From an uncultured delta proteobacterium (GTDB lineage Bacteria > Desulfobacterota > Syntrophia > Syntrophales > Smithellaceae): 64,000 nt of DNA. Of this stretch, positions 45,690-54,358 are shown piece by piece. A program made the translations under genes and the position numbers. Position 1 is the stretch's first letter. Every line of letters begins with the position of its first letter. Location of the stretch: the NCBI GenBank assembly GCA_903907985.1, contig CAIVQG010000041.1, positions 1 to 64,000 on the forward strand, given 5' to 3'. The notes beneath the pieces were generated by a model. It was given only the letters and a program-made list of their open reading frames with translations, was not told the DNA's origin and did not search any database.

Positions 45690-46160
45690 CTACCCGGCGA
45701 TCATTATTTCTGTAGGACGGTATACGGCTACCAATTCACCGCGCTGGTTGGTATAGGTGATCTCGGAAGTAATGAAAAGCATCTTCCCCCTGTTACCATC
45801 CTTTTCGGTAAGATTCATGATTTTCCCCTGCGGCGTCAATACGTCACCGGCGTGGACATCGGCCATAAATTCCCATTCGTCACTACCGTGCAGAATGGCA
45901 ACTACCGGAAAAGGGAATTTCAGCACTTCCAGCGGTGCGCTCAACTGCAAATCATATGTCGGTAACATGGGCGGCGCCAGAACGCTGCTATGGCCCTTGC
46001 TCCTGGCGTATGCTTCATCAAGATAAAGAGGGTTAAGATAATTCATCGCTTCCGCCATGTTGCGAATAGTGCCCTTTTCCACTTCAAACGACCCTCCGGA
46101 GTTCAGTGGCTTTCCGATAGCAGCACGCATCTCCTCGGTGATTAATGATTTTTCAGTCAT
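45690..46160 (-). CDS. FAS1-like/MaoC_dehydrat_N hotdog subunit
   Basis: 156-residue hotdog protein matching the N-terminal dehydratase half (MaoC_dehydrat_N): initial helix region TEEMRAAIGKPL, ATRFAEAM-like NMAEAMNYLNPLYLDEAYA (about 31-49), APPMLPTYD and HGSDEWEFMADVHAGD. It usually lacks the catalytic pair and completes the fold of the catalytic subunit encoded 27 nt downstream. AGGAGG lies 14 nt before ATG, a long spacing. A good sigma70 promoter is seen at 46271-46299. Confidence 0.8.
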   Translation of the reverse strand: MTEKSLITEEMRAAIGKPLNSGGSFEVEKGTIRNMAEAMNYLNPLYLDEAYARSKGHSSVLAPPMLPTYDLQLSAPLEVLKFPFPVVAILHGSDEWEFMADVHAGDVLTPQGKIMNLTEKDGNRGKMLFITSEITYTNQRGELVAVYRPTEIMIAG

Positions 46161-46270
46161 GGCAGATTTTACAACCTCCTGTTGCGTATCAGTGAAAACG
46201 TAAACTTACAGAATAATCATCTTCGGCAACGCCGAAATTCAACTAACGATATCTTTTATTGTTCGGGGCA

Positions 46271-46299
46271 ATGTAACGATAAATGTCATTGTCTGTCAA
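46271..46299 (-). promoter_or_regulatory. Sigma70-like promoter for the hotdog dehydratase pair
   Basis: On the minus strand TTGACA (plus strand 46294-46299) and TTACAT (plus strand 46271-46276) are 17 bp apart. The leader to the FAS1-like gene at 46160 would be about 100 nt. Confidence 0.55.
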
Positions 46300-46399
46300 T
46301 AAATATTGACCTGCTTTTATTGCGGGACCAGAGAAGAGATGAAGGGTTAAAGTTTGTGCATACTCGTGTTTTGGATTGTTCTCGGTCGTAATCAGAACT

Positions 46400-48034
46400 T
46401 CAGGCGGCACAATGTTCCCGGCCGGACTTCTCCAGGTAGTATTCATAACTGCCGTTGTAAATACGCATCTGGCCATGATCGATTTCAAAGACGCGGTTGA
46501 CCAGACGGCGCAGAAAGTGGCGGTCATGGCTGACGAGCACAACCGTCCCGGAAAAATTTTGCAGTGCGTTAAGCAGCGTTTCGCGGGACTGGATATCAAG
46601 ATGGTTGGTCGGTTCATCGAGGATCAGCAAGTTGAGTGGTTGCACCAGCATTGTTGCAAGAACCACCCTGCTTTTTTCACCACCGGATAGCTTGTCAATC
46701 CTTTTGTAAATATCATCACCCTGAAACAGAAAAGCGGCGCAGAGATTACGCAGCGTGCCGAGATGCGCCTGCGGCATGGCATCCTGTACTGTTTCCAAAA
46801 CGGTCTTCTGCGGCTGCAGAATATCCATGGCATGCTGGCTGAAATAGCCGGGGCAAACATTGGCTCCCAGATTCATGCTGCCGGTTGAAGGCTCCGCCTG
46901 GCCAGCCAGCACTTTCAAAAAGGTGGACTTGCCGGCGCCGTTTACACCGACCACGGCGATCTTTTCCGTCCGCCGGATGACGCCGGTGACACCGCCAAAG
47001 ACAGATTTCGCGCCCCCGTCTGGAAGGGACCAGACTTTACCTAAGACATCGAGTTTGACTACATCGTCGCCGCTGCGCGGCGGTTCGGCAAAGTCGAATT
47101 TAATGTTGCGCTGTTCGGGTGGTATTTCGATGCGTTCAATCTTATCTATCTTTTTGATACGTGACTGTACCTGCGAGGCATGGGAGGCCCTTGCCGCGAA
47201 GCGGGCGATGAAGTCCTCTTCTTTGGCCAGCATTTCCTGCTGGCGGCGGTGACTGGCCAGAAGTTGTTCGCGCCTAATTTCCCGTTCCCGCAGATAAAAA
47301 TCGTAATTACCGCTGTAAGTAGTGATGGTGCGGTTAGCCACCTCAACAATGCGGTTTACCACCCGGTTCATAAATTCACGGTCATGGCTGGTCATTAACA
47401 GTGCGCCCGTAAATGAGTTTTGCAGCCATTCCTCGAGCCAGATAATCGATTCCACATCCAGATGGTTGGTAGGTTCATCCAATAAGAGCACATCCGGATT
47501 GATCGAAAGTATTTTGGCAAGCGCAATGCGCATTTTCCATCCGCCGCTGAAAGTTTCCACCGGGTGATTATAACTCTCCGGCCCGATGCCCAGTCCCGTT
47601 AGAATAATTTGCGCACGGCTTTCCAGATCGTAACCGCCGCGGTGCTCGAAGGCGGCTTGAATGTTGCCATAGCGCGTGAGCAGATCGGCCATTTCATCTT
47701 CTTCCATCGGCTGGCACATGTCGGCTTCCATCTGTGCAATCTGCTCTCCGAGTTCCATGACGTCCCCGGAGGCGGACATGACTTCCGCGAGTGCCGAGCG
47801 ACCGGACATGGCGCCGACATCCTGAGAAAAATAGCCGCAGACTATATTGCGCGCTTTGGTTATTTCTCCGGCATCGAACTCTTCTTCGCCCATGATCAGC
47901 CGAAAGATGCTTGTTTTGCCCGCGCCGTTCGGGCCAACCAGGCCGCTGCGGGACCCGGGCAATATCTGAAAACTGGCATCCCGAAACAGGATTTGCGGTC
48001 CATGCTGTTTGGCGATGCCGCTGAAATGAATCAT
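46400..48034 (-). CDS. ABC-F ATPase
   Basis: 544-residue protein with two ABC ATPase domains and no membrane part. Walker A boxes GPNGAGKT (about 36-43) and GVNGAGKS (about 349-356); signature motifs FSGGWKMR and LSGGEKSR; Walker B boxes LLLDEPTNHLD and LILDEPTNHLD. A linker of about 80 residues lies between them, as in Uup/EttA/YheS-type ABC-F translation factors, which act on the ribosome. Subgroup cannot be set from motifs alone. Transcribed leftward. Confidence 0.93.
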   Translation of the reverse strand: MIHFSGIAKQHGPQILFRDASFQILPGSRSGLVGPNGAGKTSIFRLIMGEEEFDAGEITKARNIVCGYFSQDVGAMSGRSALAEVMSASGDVMELGEQIAQMEADMCQPMEEDEMADLLTRYGNIQAAFEHRGGYDLESRAQIILTGLGIGPESYNHPVETFSGGWKMRIALAKILSINPDVLLLDEPTNHLDVESIIWLEEWLQNSFTGALLMTSHDREFMNRVVNRIVEVANRTITTYSGNYDFYLREREIRREQLLASHRRQQEMLAKEEDFIARFAARASHASQVQSRIKKIDKIERIEIPPEQRNIKFDFAEPPRSGDDVVKLDVLGKVWSLPDGGAKSVFGGVTGVIRRTEKIAVVGVNGAGKSTFLKVLAGQAEPSTGSMNLGANVCPGYFSQHAMDILQPQKTVLETVQDAMPQAHLGTLRNLCAAFLFQGDDIYKRIDKLSGGEKSRVVLATMLVQPLNLLILDEPTNHLDIQSRETLLNALQNFSGTVVLVSHDRHFLRRLVNRVFEIDHGQMRIYNGSYEYYLEKSGREHCAA

Positions 48035-48124
48035 ATAATGTAAACCTTTCTTTAAAGGGGCGGACTGTTAGCACATTCAGAACATTGCAGCAAGTCATCA
48101 TTTAAAGGGCATCATTTAGAGTTT

Positions 48125-48146
48125 AAAGGGGACGGTTGTCCCCTTT
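48125..48146 (+). terminator. Perfect hairpin after the acyl-CoA synthetase gene
   Basis: AAAGGGGAC-GGTT-GTCCCCTTT, directly after the leftward synthetase stop. In the plus direction it is followed by TTAATT, but on the minus strand by AAACTC, so it lacks a T-run for the gene that reads into it. Termination is uncertain. Confidence 0.35.
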
Positions 48147-49847
48147 TTAATTGGCGTCCCATCCGCCGGCTTTGCGGAGCGATTCGATTATCGGCTCGGC
48201 AAGCTTTTGCAGGGCAATCTTGTCCACCTTGGTGCTTCTGGTCAGGGGGAAGTCGCGGTCGGCAGGCCATATCTCCACATGCTGGGGGCGCTTATAGGAT
48301 GCGATGTCCTTGCAGTGATCCATTACCTCCCACGCGTTTAATTGTGCTCCCTTTTTCGGCTTGACAAAGGCGAAAATTCCGTCATCAAATATTTTATGTT
48401 TCATGCCGATGACCTCAACGAGATCAACATTAGTGAGTTTCGCTATGTGATCTTCGACCTCGCCCGGGAACACCTTGAACCCCTTTTGCTTGATCATGAA
48501 TTTCTCTCTGCCGGAAAGAAACAGCGCCCGGTATGTGCCCATATCCTTGAAATAGCCGATATCTCCGGTGTAAAGAATTCCTTCCTGCGATATCGTTTTT
48601 GCCGTTGCCTCGGGCTGACCGTAATAACCGAGAAAGACGATGGGCGGGTGATAGCATATTTCCCCGATTTCGCCGTCGGGCAGTTCCTCGCCCGCTGCTC
48701 CGCTCTCCTGCATGGGCTTCCGAATTGTCACTGCCGCCAGATCGTCGAAGGCTCGTCCCACCTGTCCGGCCATTTCCTCAAAGCTGATGCCGGGAGGGGT
48801 AAAGGTCGCAAACCCGGCGTTTTCCGTCATGCCGATACCGGTGCCGATCCTCGGAGCCATAGCGGACAACTTCTTTAAAAATTCCACATCGACTGCCGAT
48901 CCTGCATAGGCTACGACTTTCAGGCTGCTGAGATCATATTTGCTGTAATCGGGATGGGCCCACATCATCCGGAACTGCGTGGGAATCTGTCCCAGGGCAT
49001 CTATTTTGTGTTTGGCGATAGCCTCCAGGCTCATTTTGACGTCGAATATTCGGAGCAGAATAGCAGTGCCCCCGAGAAAAATTGTGGTCATGAATGTTTC
49101 CGTGACGCAACCCACATGGCTGGGAGGAAGGTTGACCAGTATTTTGCCCTTTTCCATATTCATTCCCCGCGCCAGTATGCGGTTTTGGACAATAATGTTT
49201 TCATGGCAGAGGATTGCCGGTTTCGGCTCGCCTGTAGTTCCGGTAGTGTAAATTATCAGGGCGGGGGTTCTCTTGTCGATCTGTGCGTAGCTCTTTTTCA
49301 GAGTTCCCGCAAAGATGTCTTTTATTTTCAGCCAGATCAGGCTCTTCTTATCCATCATCGCGCTGATACTGATGGCTCCGTCGATGATGTCACCCGGTTG
49401 GGGTGCCGGGGTGAACTGCACAAGGTGCTTTACGTAGGGGCATTTTTCCCTGACCGCGCTGCCGGAAGTACGGAAATCCCTCACCGGCGTATTGCCGAGA
49501 AAGAAAAAGGCCTTCGGCTTAATTTTGTCGATGTCCCGCACAACCTCCGCATCCTGAAGGCGCACATCCAGCGGGGCGATGATGGCGCCTATCTTAAAGC
49601 ACGCATACATCAGCATGAGATGTTCCGGCAGCAGGACCAGCAGAGTAGCAACGGTATCGCCCTTTTTTATCCCCATATCGAGAAGTTTTAGAGCAAAAAA
49701 ATCGACAAGAGAGGCAAACTTTTTATACGTGAATGATCTGTCGTCCTCGTGCTGGATCATGGCGACAGCGTCGGGTGTTTTCTTTGCCCAGTATTCAATG
49801 TAGGAATTGACCAGAGGCAACTGCAGCTCTTCTTTATGGTTTGTCAT
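48147..49847 (-). CDS. AMP-binding acyl-CoA synthetase
   Basis: 566-residue ANL-superfamily enzyme that activates a carboxylic acid with ATP and CoA. A3 motif IIYTTGTTGEPKPA (about 203-216), A5-like GIGMTENAG (about 340), A7 YTGDIGYF (about 435), A8 REKFMIKQKGFKVFPGEVE and the A10 region with RSTKVDKIAL lysine. The substrate is unknown; aromatic or fatty acid fits the hydratase and crotonase genes in the same leftward operon. Fourth gene, 19 nt (49848-49865) after the double-hotdog hydratase gene. Confidence 0.92.
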   Translation of the reverse strand: MTNHKEELQLPLVNSYIEYWAKKTPDAVAMIQHEDDRSFTYKKFASLVDFFALKLLDMGIKKGDTVATLLVLLPEHLMLMYACFKIGAIIAPLDVRLQDAEVVRDIDKIKPKAFFFLGNTPVRDFRTSGSAVREKCPYVKHLVQFTPAPQPGDIIDGAISISAMMDKKSLIWLKIKDIFAGTLKKSYAQIDKRTPALIIYTTGTTGEPKPAILCHENIIVQNRILARGMNMEKGKILVNLPPSHVGCVTETFMTTIFLGGTAILLRIFDVKMSLEAIAKHKIDALGQIPTQFRMMWAHPDYSKYDLSSLKVVAYAGSAVDVEFLKKLSAMAPRIGTGIGMTENAGFATFTPPGISFEEMAGQVGRAFDDLAAVTIRKPMQESGAAGEELPDGEIGEICYHPPIVFLGYYGQPEATAKTISQEGILYTGDIGYFKDMGTYRALFLSGREKFMIKQKGFKVFPGEVEDHIAKLTNVDLVEVIGMKHKIFDDGIFAFVKPKKGAQLNAWEVMDHCKDIASYKRPQHVEIWPADRDFPLTRSTKVDKIALQKLAEPIIESLRKAGGWDAN

Positions 49848-49865
49848 GGCACCCTCCGCTATTTT

Positions 49866-50741
49866 TTATTCTTTTATCCGGACATAGCCGTTATTGATAA
49901 CCTTCTGCCCTTCGCTGTTTTGCACGTTGAAGAACACGTCACTACCGTCGCCGGCTTGCGTTTTGCCAATCTGCCGGACCATGATGTTCGTGCCCGGCAG
50001 CACCATGCCGGTAAACCTGCAGTATATTGTTTTTATCCTCTCCGGGTCGCCGGCAGCTTCCCGGTCGACAATATCCCTCACCGCGAAGGCCAGGGTAGCC
50101 GTTCCCTGGAGGATTATATCCGGCAACCCCACCTGATGGGCGAACTGTCGGGAGGTATGAATGGGGAAATAGATATTGGTGCAACCGTCATAGATAAAGG
50201 GAGTCAATTTGTCGATGTGGATGGTGTTTTCCCATTGTATGTCTTCGGAGCCGACTTTTGGTACGCTCGGGACAGTTTCCATTCCCACGGCTTCCCCCCG
50301 GCAGGTAACTCCCCGCATGAGTCCGCCGATATGCTCGGTAAACACAGGTTTCCCGTCCTTATCGGATGCGGCAAAACGGATGATGACATGGGTGCCGGCG
50401 CGGTGAGGCTCGATTGCAGCAATGCATCCCTTTATGGTCAGTTCATCGCCAGGCCGGATAAAACGGTGAAACTCCAGATGCTCGGTAAAATGCACCTGCG
50501 TGGCCAAAAGCTCCAGCGGAAAATCCGCCGCTTCAATATATTCCCAGATCCGCTCCGATATGGGCCAGGTTATGGCGGCGCAGTTCATGGGATGGGCGAT
50601 TATCCCGCCCGGCCGTTCATCGTTAAAGTAGGCTTCATTGGGATCATTGACAGCAGCGGCATAGTTCATGATGGCACGCCAGGTGACAGTTGTTTTGTAA
50701 TCGCGCAGAGTGGTACCGGCAAAGGATGAATCGAGATGCAT
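49866..50741 (-). CDS. Double-hotdog MaoC-type hydratase
   Basis: About 291-residue protein with two hotdog domains. The first has TWRAIMNYAAAVNDPNEAYFNDE, as in FAS1-like dehydratase N-halves; the second has FPIHTSRQFAHQVGLPDIILQGTATLAF, a MaoC catalytic-type core. It probably hydrates an enoyl-CoA. I choose ATG 50741 because GGAGG lies 8 nt upstream; the ATG at 50756 has no site. Third gene of the leftward operon. Confidence 0.83.
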   Translation of the reverse strand: MHLDSSFAGTTLRDYKTTVTWRAIMNYAAAVNDPNEAYFNDERPGGIIAHPMNCAAITWPISERIWEYIEAADFPLELLATQVHFTEHLEFHRFIRPGDELTIKGCIAAIEPHRAGTHVIIRFAASDKDGKPVFTEHIGGLMRGVTCRGEAVGMETVPSVPKVGSEDIQWENTIHIDKLTPFIYDGCTNIYFPIHTSRQFAHQVGLPDIILQGTATLAFAVRDIVDREAAGDPERIKTIYCRFTGMVLPGTNIMVRQIGKTQAGDGSDVFFNVQNSEGQKVINNGYVRIKE

Positions 50742-50790
50742 GTCCTGTTCCTCCATGGTGATTTGGTAACGGCAGGATGTTTTCCTGATA

Positions 50791-51066
50791 TTATTTTTTC
50801 AGAATTCCCTTTTTCAACGGGAGCCACCACGTAAACCCGAAGAGCCATGTCTTGATGAGTGTGCGCGGGATGGAAAGGTTTTTCGCTCTGCCGATGGCGA
50901 GACCGATGGGTGATTCCGCCAGGTGCAGGACAGCAAGCGCCAGAAAAATACTCCATGCCCTGATCCCGCCCTCCGGGAACAGGTAATAGCCGGCGGCTAT
51001 GGCCAGAAAAGCAAGACCGATAGCGCCGGCTTCCAGAAATATCCAGAAACCTTTAGAAGAACCCAT
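50791..51066 (-). CDS. Small membrane protein of unknown function
   Basis: 91-residue protein with about three hydrophobic stretches (residues about 9-28, 36-54, 70-83) and a basic end (LKKGILKK). No motif is recognised. It lies 22 nt after the crotonase gene and before the double-hotdog hydratase, so it is in the acyl-CoA operon; it could help localise the pathway at the membrane, but nothing proves this. Confidence 0.65.
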   Translation of the reverse strand: MGSSKGFWIFLEAGAIGLAFLAIAAGYYLFPEGGIRAWSIFLALAVLHLAESPIGLAIGRAKNLSIPRTLIKTWLFGFTWWLPLKKGILKK

Positions 51067-51088
51067 TAAAGATCCTGATTAAATGCCG

Positions 51089-51874
51089 TCATTTACCCTT
51101 GAAATTCGCCTCCCGGCGTTCCATGAAGGACATCAGCCCTTCCTTGACGTCCTCGCTCGACATCAAAGGTATCAGATCAGGAATGAGACGTTCAAACGCG
51201 GCCTTGTCCCCATTCGCCTTAGCAAAACGTGCGGACTTGAGGGCCGCCATGACACCTAGAGGGCCGCGCTTGGAGATATCCGTCGCAATTTGTATAGCCC
51301 GCTCGACTTCTTTTCCCGGTTCGGTTACTTCCTGCGCGAGGCCCAGTCGGAGCGCTTCATCGCCGGTCATCTCATCCCCCGTTAGGAGATAACGCATGGC
51401 ATTTCCCCAGCCGATTTCCTGGAAGAGACGGACTGTTCCGCCGCCCACCGGGTAGATGCCTCGCTTCACTTCCAGCAAGGCGATGCGGGCATCACTGGCG
51501 ATTACGCGAATGTCCTGCGCCAGCAGTAGTTCGAAGCCGATGGTATAACAGCGACCGCGGATGGCCATAACCACCGGTTTTCGGCATCGCTTTTCCTCGT
51601 CGATACCCAGCGGATGAATGCAGCCGTCCGGTATGGTCCATTTACCGCCTGAGAATACGGCACCCCATTTGTCCAGCTCGAGGCCCGAAGTGAAATGCTT
51701 TCCGTGGGCAAAAAGTACGCCGCAACGCAGGTCGGGGTTACTGTCCAGTTCGCCGTAAGCGTAGGCAAGTTCCTCGTACATTTCCAAGTCAAAGGCATTT
51801 TGTTTCTCGGGACGGTTCAGCCCCATAAGAAGCACGTGGTCACGGGTTTCGACAGTAATACGTGTATATTCCAT
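51089..51874 (-). CDS. Enoyl-CoA hydratase/isomerase (crotonase) family protein
   Basis: 261-residue crotonase-fold protein. Start region ITVETRDHVLLMGLNRPEKQNAFD, the oxyanion-hole HGKHFTSGLEL (about 55-65) and RGCCYTIGFELLLAQDIRV-like RGRCYTIGFELLLAQDIRV (about 105-123) are clear, then the GIYPVGGGTVR segment. The usual catalytic Glu pair is not certain, so it may be hydratase, isomerase or hydrolase. ATG has CAGGAGG about 11 nt upstream. First gene of the leftward operon, downstream of two dyads. Confidence 0.9.
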   Translation of the reverse strand: MEYTRITVETRDHVLLMGLNRPEKQNAFDLEMYEELAYAYGELDSNPDLRCGVLFAHGKHFTSGLELDKWGAVFSGGKWTIPDGCIHPLGIDEEKRCRKPVVMAIRGRCYTIGFELLLAQDIRVIASDARIALLEVKRGIYPVGGGTVRLFQEIGWGNAMRYLLTGDEMTGDEALRLGLAQEVTEPGKEVERAIQIATDISKRGPLGVMAALKSARFAKANGDKAAFERLIPDLIPLMSSEDVKEGLMSFMERREANFKGK

Positions 51875-51911
51875 TGCTATAAATCCTCCTGACTGTTGTT
51901 TTTATTTATTG

Positions 51912-51933
51912 GCGATATAATCATATATATCGC
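51912..51933. promoter_or_regulatory. GCGATATA-6-TATATCGC dyad upstream of the crotonase gene
   Basis: Perfect 8-bp arms separated by ATCATA, about 38 bp upstream of the crotonase ATG. The position, in the leader or over the -10 box of a possible promoter, suits an operator for a dimeric regulator. Confidence 0.5.
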
Positions 51934-51965
51934 ACAGGTGAGTCCATTTAGCAAGACTATTACAG

Positions 51966-51983
51966 ATGAAATGACCATTTCAT
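51966..51983. promoter_or_regulatory. ATGAAATG-2-CATTTCAT dyad, candidate operator
   Basis: Perfect 8-bp arms with 2-nt centre in the divergent region between the acyl-CoA operon and the phosphoesterase gene. It resembles operators of TetR-type regulators of acyl-CoA metabolism, but no such regulator gene is in the window. Confidence 0.5.
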
Positions 51984-52073
51984 TTCACTGTGCCGCATAC
52001 ACCATAAGAATTGACTTACTGAAAGATTTCCTTTAGCCTTACACAGCAAAATTTATAAAAAGCGGATAACTTT

Positions 52074-53198
52074 ATGGTAATATTTCTTTTGTCGTTCTTG
52101 TTGCTTTACGGCGGAATTCATTTTTATGCTTTTGTCCGGGCTGATAACATATTTCATTTTCCAGCCGGCATTAGAATGCTTATCATCATTCTGCTGATTA
52201 TGTTGATATTTGCTCCGCTGTTCGTCCGTATTGCCGAGAGCCGTCATCTGGAATCATTGGCCCGCGCTTTGGCTTATACCGGATATCTCTGGATGGCTTT
52301 TATTTTCCTTTTTTTCTGCCTGAGCATAATTTTCGATGCCGGAAGATTCACCTGCAGGTTTTTTCCCTCTCCAGTCACATCTGTTCCTTTAATGAGCATT
52401 ACCTTTGGTCTGGCTGTCTTTCTCTCCTTTGTATTTGTTGCTTATGGATTCATTGATGCGCAGATAATCAGAATTAAAAAGCTGGAAGTAGCCACCGGGC
52501 AAAACTTACCTAATGGCGGGAAAATTCGTATTGTCCAGATATCCGATGTTCATGTCGGTCTGATAATCAAAGAAAAACGGCTGCAATCCCTCGTGAGTAA
52601 AATAGAGGAAGCAAAACCGGACATGTTAGTTTCCACGGGAGATTTGCTCGATGGTGAATTAAATAATGTCCTGCCTCTGGCTGCAATATTCGGACAGATT
52701 AAACCCCAATTCGGCAAGTACGCCGTTACCGGCAATCACGAATATTATGCCGGAATCACAAAATCCCTCGAGTTTACAAGGCAGGCCGGCTTTGAAGTTC
52801 TCCTCGATGAGGGAAGAGAGGTAGCGGGAATAAATATTGTCGGCATTGATGATATTACCGGCAGAAGAGCAGTGATCGTCAACGAGAATTCCCGTTCCAC
52901 AAAAACAATGCCGGCAATCAATAATGATAAATTTGTCCTGCTGCTGAAACATCAACCCTATGTCAACAAGTCCGATAATTTTAATCTGCAGCTTTCCGGT
53001 CACACTCACGGCGGACAGATTTTCCCCTTCCGTCTGGTCACCGCTTTGTTTTTCCAAAACAATTACGGTTATTATGACCTGGAGAAAAACAAGTCGCTTT
53101 ATGTCAGCAGAGGGGTCGGCACCTGGGGGCCGCCGGTACGGATATTTGCGCCGCCGGAAATTACCGTTATTGATTTGATCGGAAAAAATGCAAAGTGA
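52074..53198 (+). CDS. Membrane-anchored calcineurin-like metallophosphoesterase
   Basis: 374-residue protein with four hydrophobic helices in the first 135 residues, then a metallophosphoesterase domain: QISDVHVG (about 158), STGDLLDGE (about 188), TGNHEYYAG (about 221) and SGHTHGGQIFPF (about 305-317), all metal-binding motifs intact. It resembles YkuE/YaeI-type enzymes, some of which act on UDP-diacylglucosamine or phospholipids. Substrate not known. It diverges from the crotonase gene. Confidence 0.9.
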   Translation: MVIFLLSFLLLYGGIHFYAFVRADNIFHFPAGIRMLIIILLIMLIFAPLFVRIAESRHLESLARALAYTGYLWMAFIFLFFCLSIIFDAGRFTCRFFPSPVTSVPLMSITFGLAVFLSFVFVAYGFIDAQIIRIKKLEVATGQNLPNGGKIRIVQISDVHVGLIIKEKRLQSLVSKIEEAKPDMLVSTGDLLDGELNNVLPLAAIFGQIKPQFGKYAVTGNHEYYAGITKSLEFTRQAGFEVLLDEGREVAGINIVGIDDITGRRAVIVNENSRSTKTMPAINNDKFVLLLKHQPYVNKSDNFNLQLSGHTHGGQIFPFRLVTALFFQNNYGYYDLEKNKSLYVSRGVGTWGPPVRIFAPPEITVIDLIGKNAK

Positions 53199-53274
53199 TT
53201 CCGATCCATAATTTTCTAACCCGTCGCCAACAGCTCTTTAGATTGCCGGTTTAATTAAAAAGGAGGTTCACGTT

Positions 53275-54147
53275 ATGCCTTTTTTTACATCAGATGACGG
53301 TGTTCGTCTGCATTACCGGGAGAGTGGTGACGGCCCGGCAGTGGTGCTGCTTCATGGATTGACGGCCAGTTCCCTCTACTTTCAAAAACAGATTCCGGCC
53401 CTCGCCGGGAATTTCAGGATAATTGCCCCGGATTTGCGCGGGCATGGAGAGTCGTCAGCATCAAGCGACCATCTGACGATTCCGCGCCTGGCCATGGACT
53501 TAAAACAGCTTCTGGAAGAAATGAAGATAACAAAAGCATCTTTCATCGGTTGGTCGATGGGGGCACAGGTGATTTTTGAATACATCAAAAACTATTCCTG
53601 CAAAGACATAGAAAAAATTGTTATTATTGATATGACACCAAGGCTCATGAAGTCTGCAGATTGGAACTGCGGCCTGCCGGGTGTTTTCAGCAGAAAGCAG
53701 GGAGATTTCGGCCACGAGGATAATCTTTATCTGCTCTCCATGATGCTGGATAACTGGGAAGCTTACAGCAGGGTTATCGCCCAGCGGATTTTAAACAAAT
53801 CCCTATACAACGAAAAAATGGAATTCAACGCCGCGGCCGATTTCAAAGGGAAAGAGGATCTGCCCTGGCTTTACGAGGAGGCTAAAAAAAATAAGGCCTG
53901 CGTCGTCGCGGCCTTCTGGATTTCCATGGCTATGCAGGATTACCGGCCTGTTTTGCCAAACATCGCCGTTCCCTGTCTTCTGACATACGGAACGGAAAGC
54001 AATTATTATCCGCCAGAAAATTATGAATACATGCAAAAGCAGATACCCCGGGCCAGGGTTATCCCGTTTGCCGGATGTGGCCACGCTTTACATATCCAGG
54101 ATCCGGAATTGTTCAATAAAACGGTAATGAATTTTTTACAGTCGTAA
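53275..54147 (+). CDS. Alpha/beta-hydrolase
   Basis: 290-residue hydrolase. HGLTASS oxyanion segment (about 26-32), RGHGES (about 60), nucleophile Ser in GWSMGAQ (about 92-98) and late His in GCGHALH (about 270), plus a middle Asp, form a complete triad. It could be an esterase, haloperoxidase-type or other hydrolase. AAAGGAGG lies 9 nt before ATG. It is 76 nt from the phosphoesterase gene on the same strand. Confidence 0.88.
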   Translation: MPFFTSDDGVRLHYRESGDGPAVVLLHGLTASSLYFQKQIPALAGNFRIIAPDLRGHGESSASSDHLTIPRLAMDLKQLLEEMKITKASFIGWSMGAQVIFEYIKNYSCKDIEKIVIIDMTPRLMKSADWNCGLPGVFSRKQGDFGHEDNLYLLSMMLDNWEAYSRVIAQRILNKSLYNEKMEFNAAADFKGKEDLPWLYEEAKKNKACVVAAFWISMAMQDYRPVLPNIAVPCLLTYGTESNYYPPENYEYMQKQIPRARVIPFAGCGHALHIQDPELFNKTVMNFLQS

Positions 54148-54275
54148 AAAGCTTGCTTCCCGAACGGAATTAAAGCCCCTGAATAATTGCTATCCGGAAT
54201 AGAAAAAACAGTATTCTTAAATCCGCGAGTGGCCTCATATACTTATCTGCGGCTGATCTTCAGCCTAAAATTATA

Positions 54276-54303
54276 TTGACAAAATTAGAGAAAAGGATAT
54301 TTT
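54276..54303 (+). promoter_or_regulatory. Candidate promoter of the lipoprotein gene
   Basis: TTGACA at 54276-54281 and TATTTT at 54298-54303, 16 bp apart. A small perfect hairpin, CGGTC-GCC-GACCG (54317-54329), follows in the leader before a strong AAGGAGGAG site. Confidence 0.4.
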
Positions 54304-54358
54304 TGATTCGAACTTTCGGTCGCCGACCGTATATTATCCAGTAAGGAGGAGAACTAGC

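Noticed and set aside
46243-46617. 124-codon leftward frame at the ABC-F end
   Set aside because: It overlaps the ABC-F C-terminus in another frame and lacks protein features.
49749-50729. 326-codon rightward frame antisense to the double-hotdog hydratase
   Set aside because: Mirror of a GC-rich coding region; its composition is that of a shadow frame.
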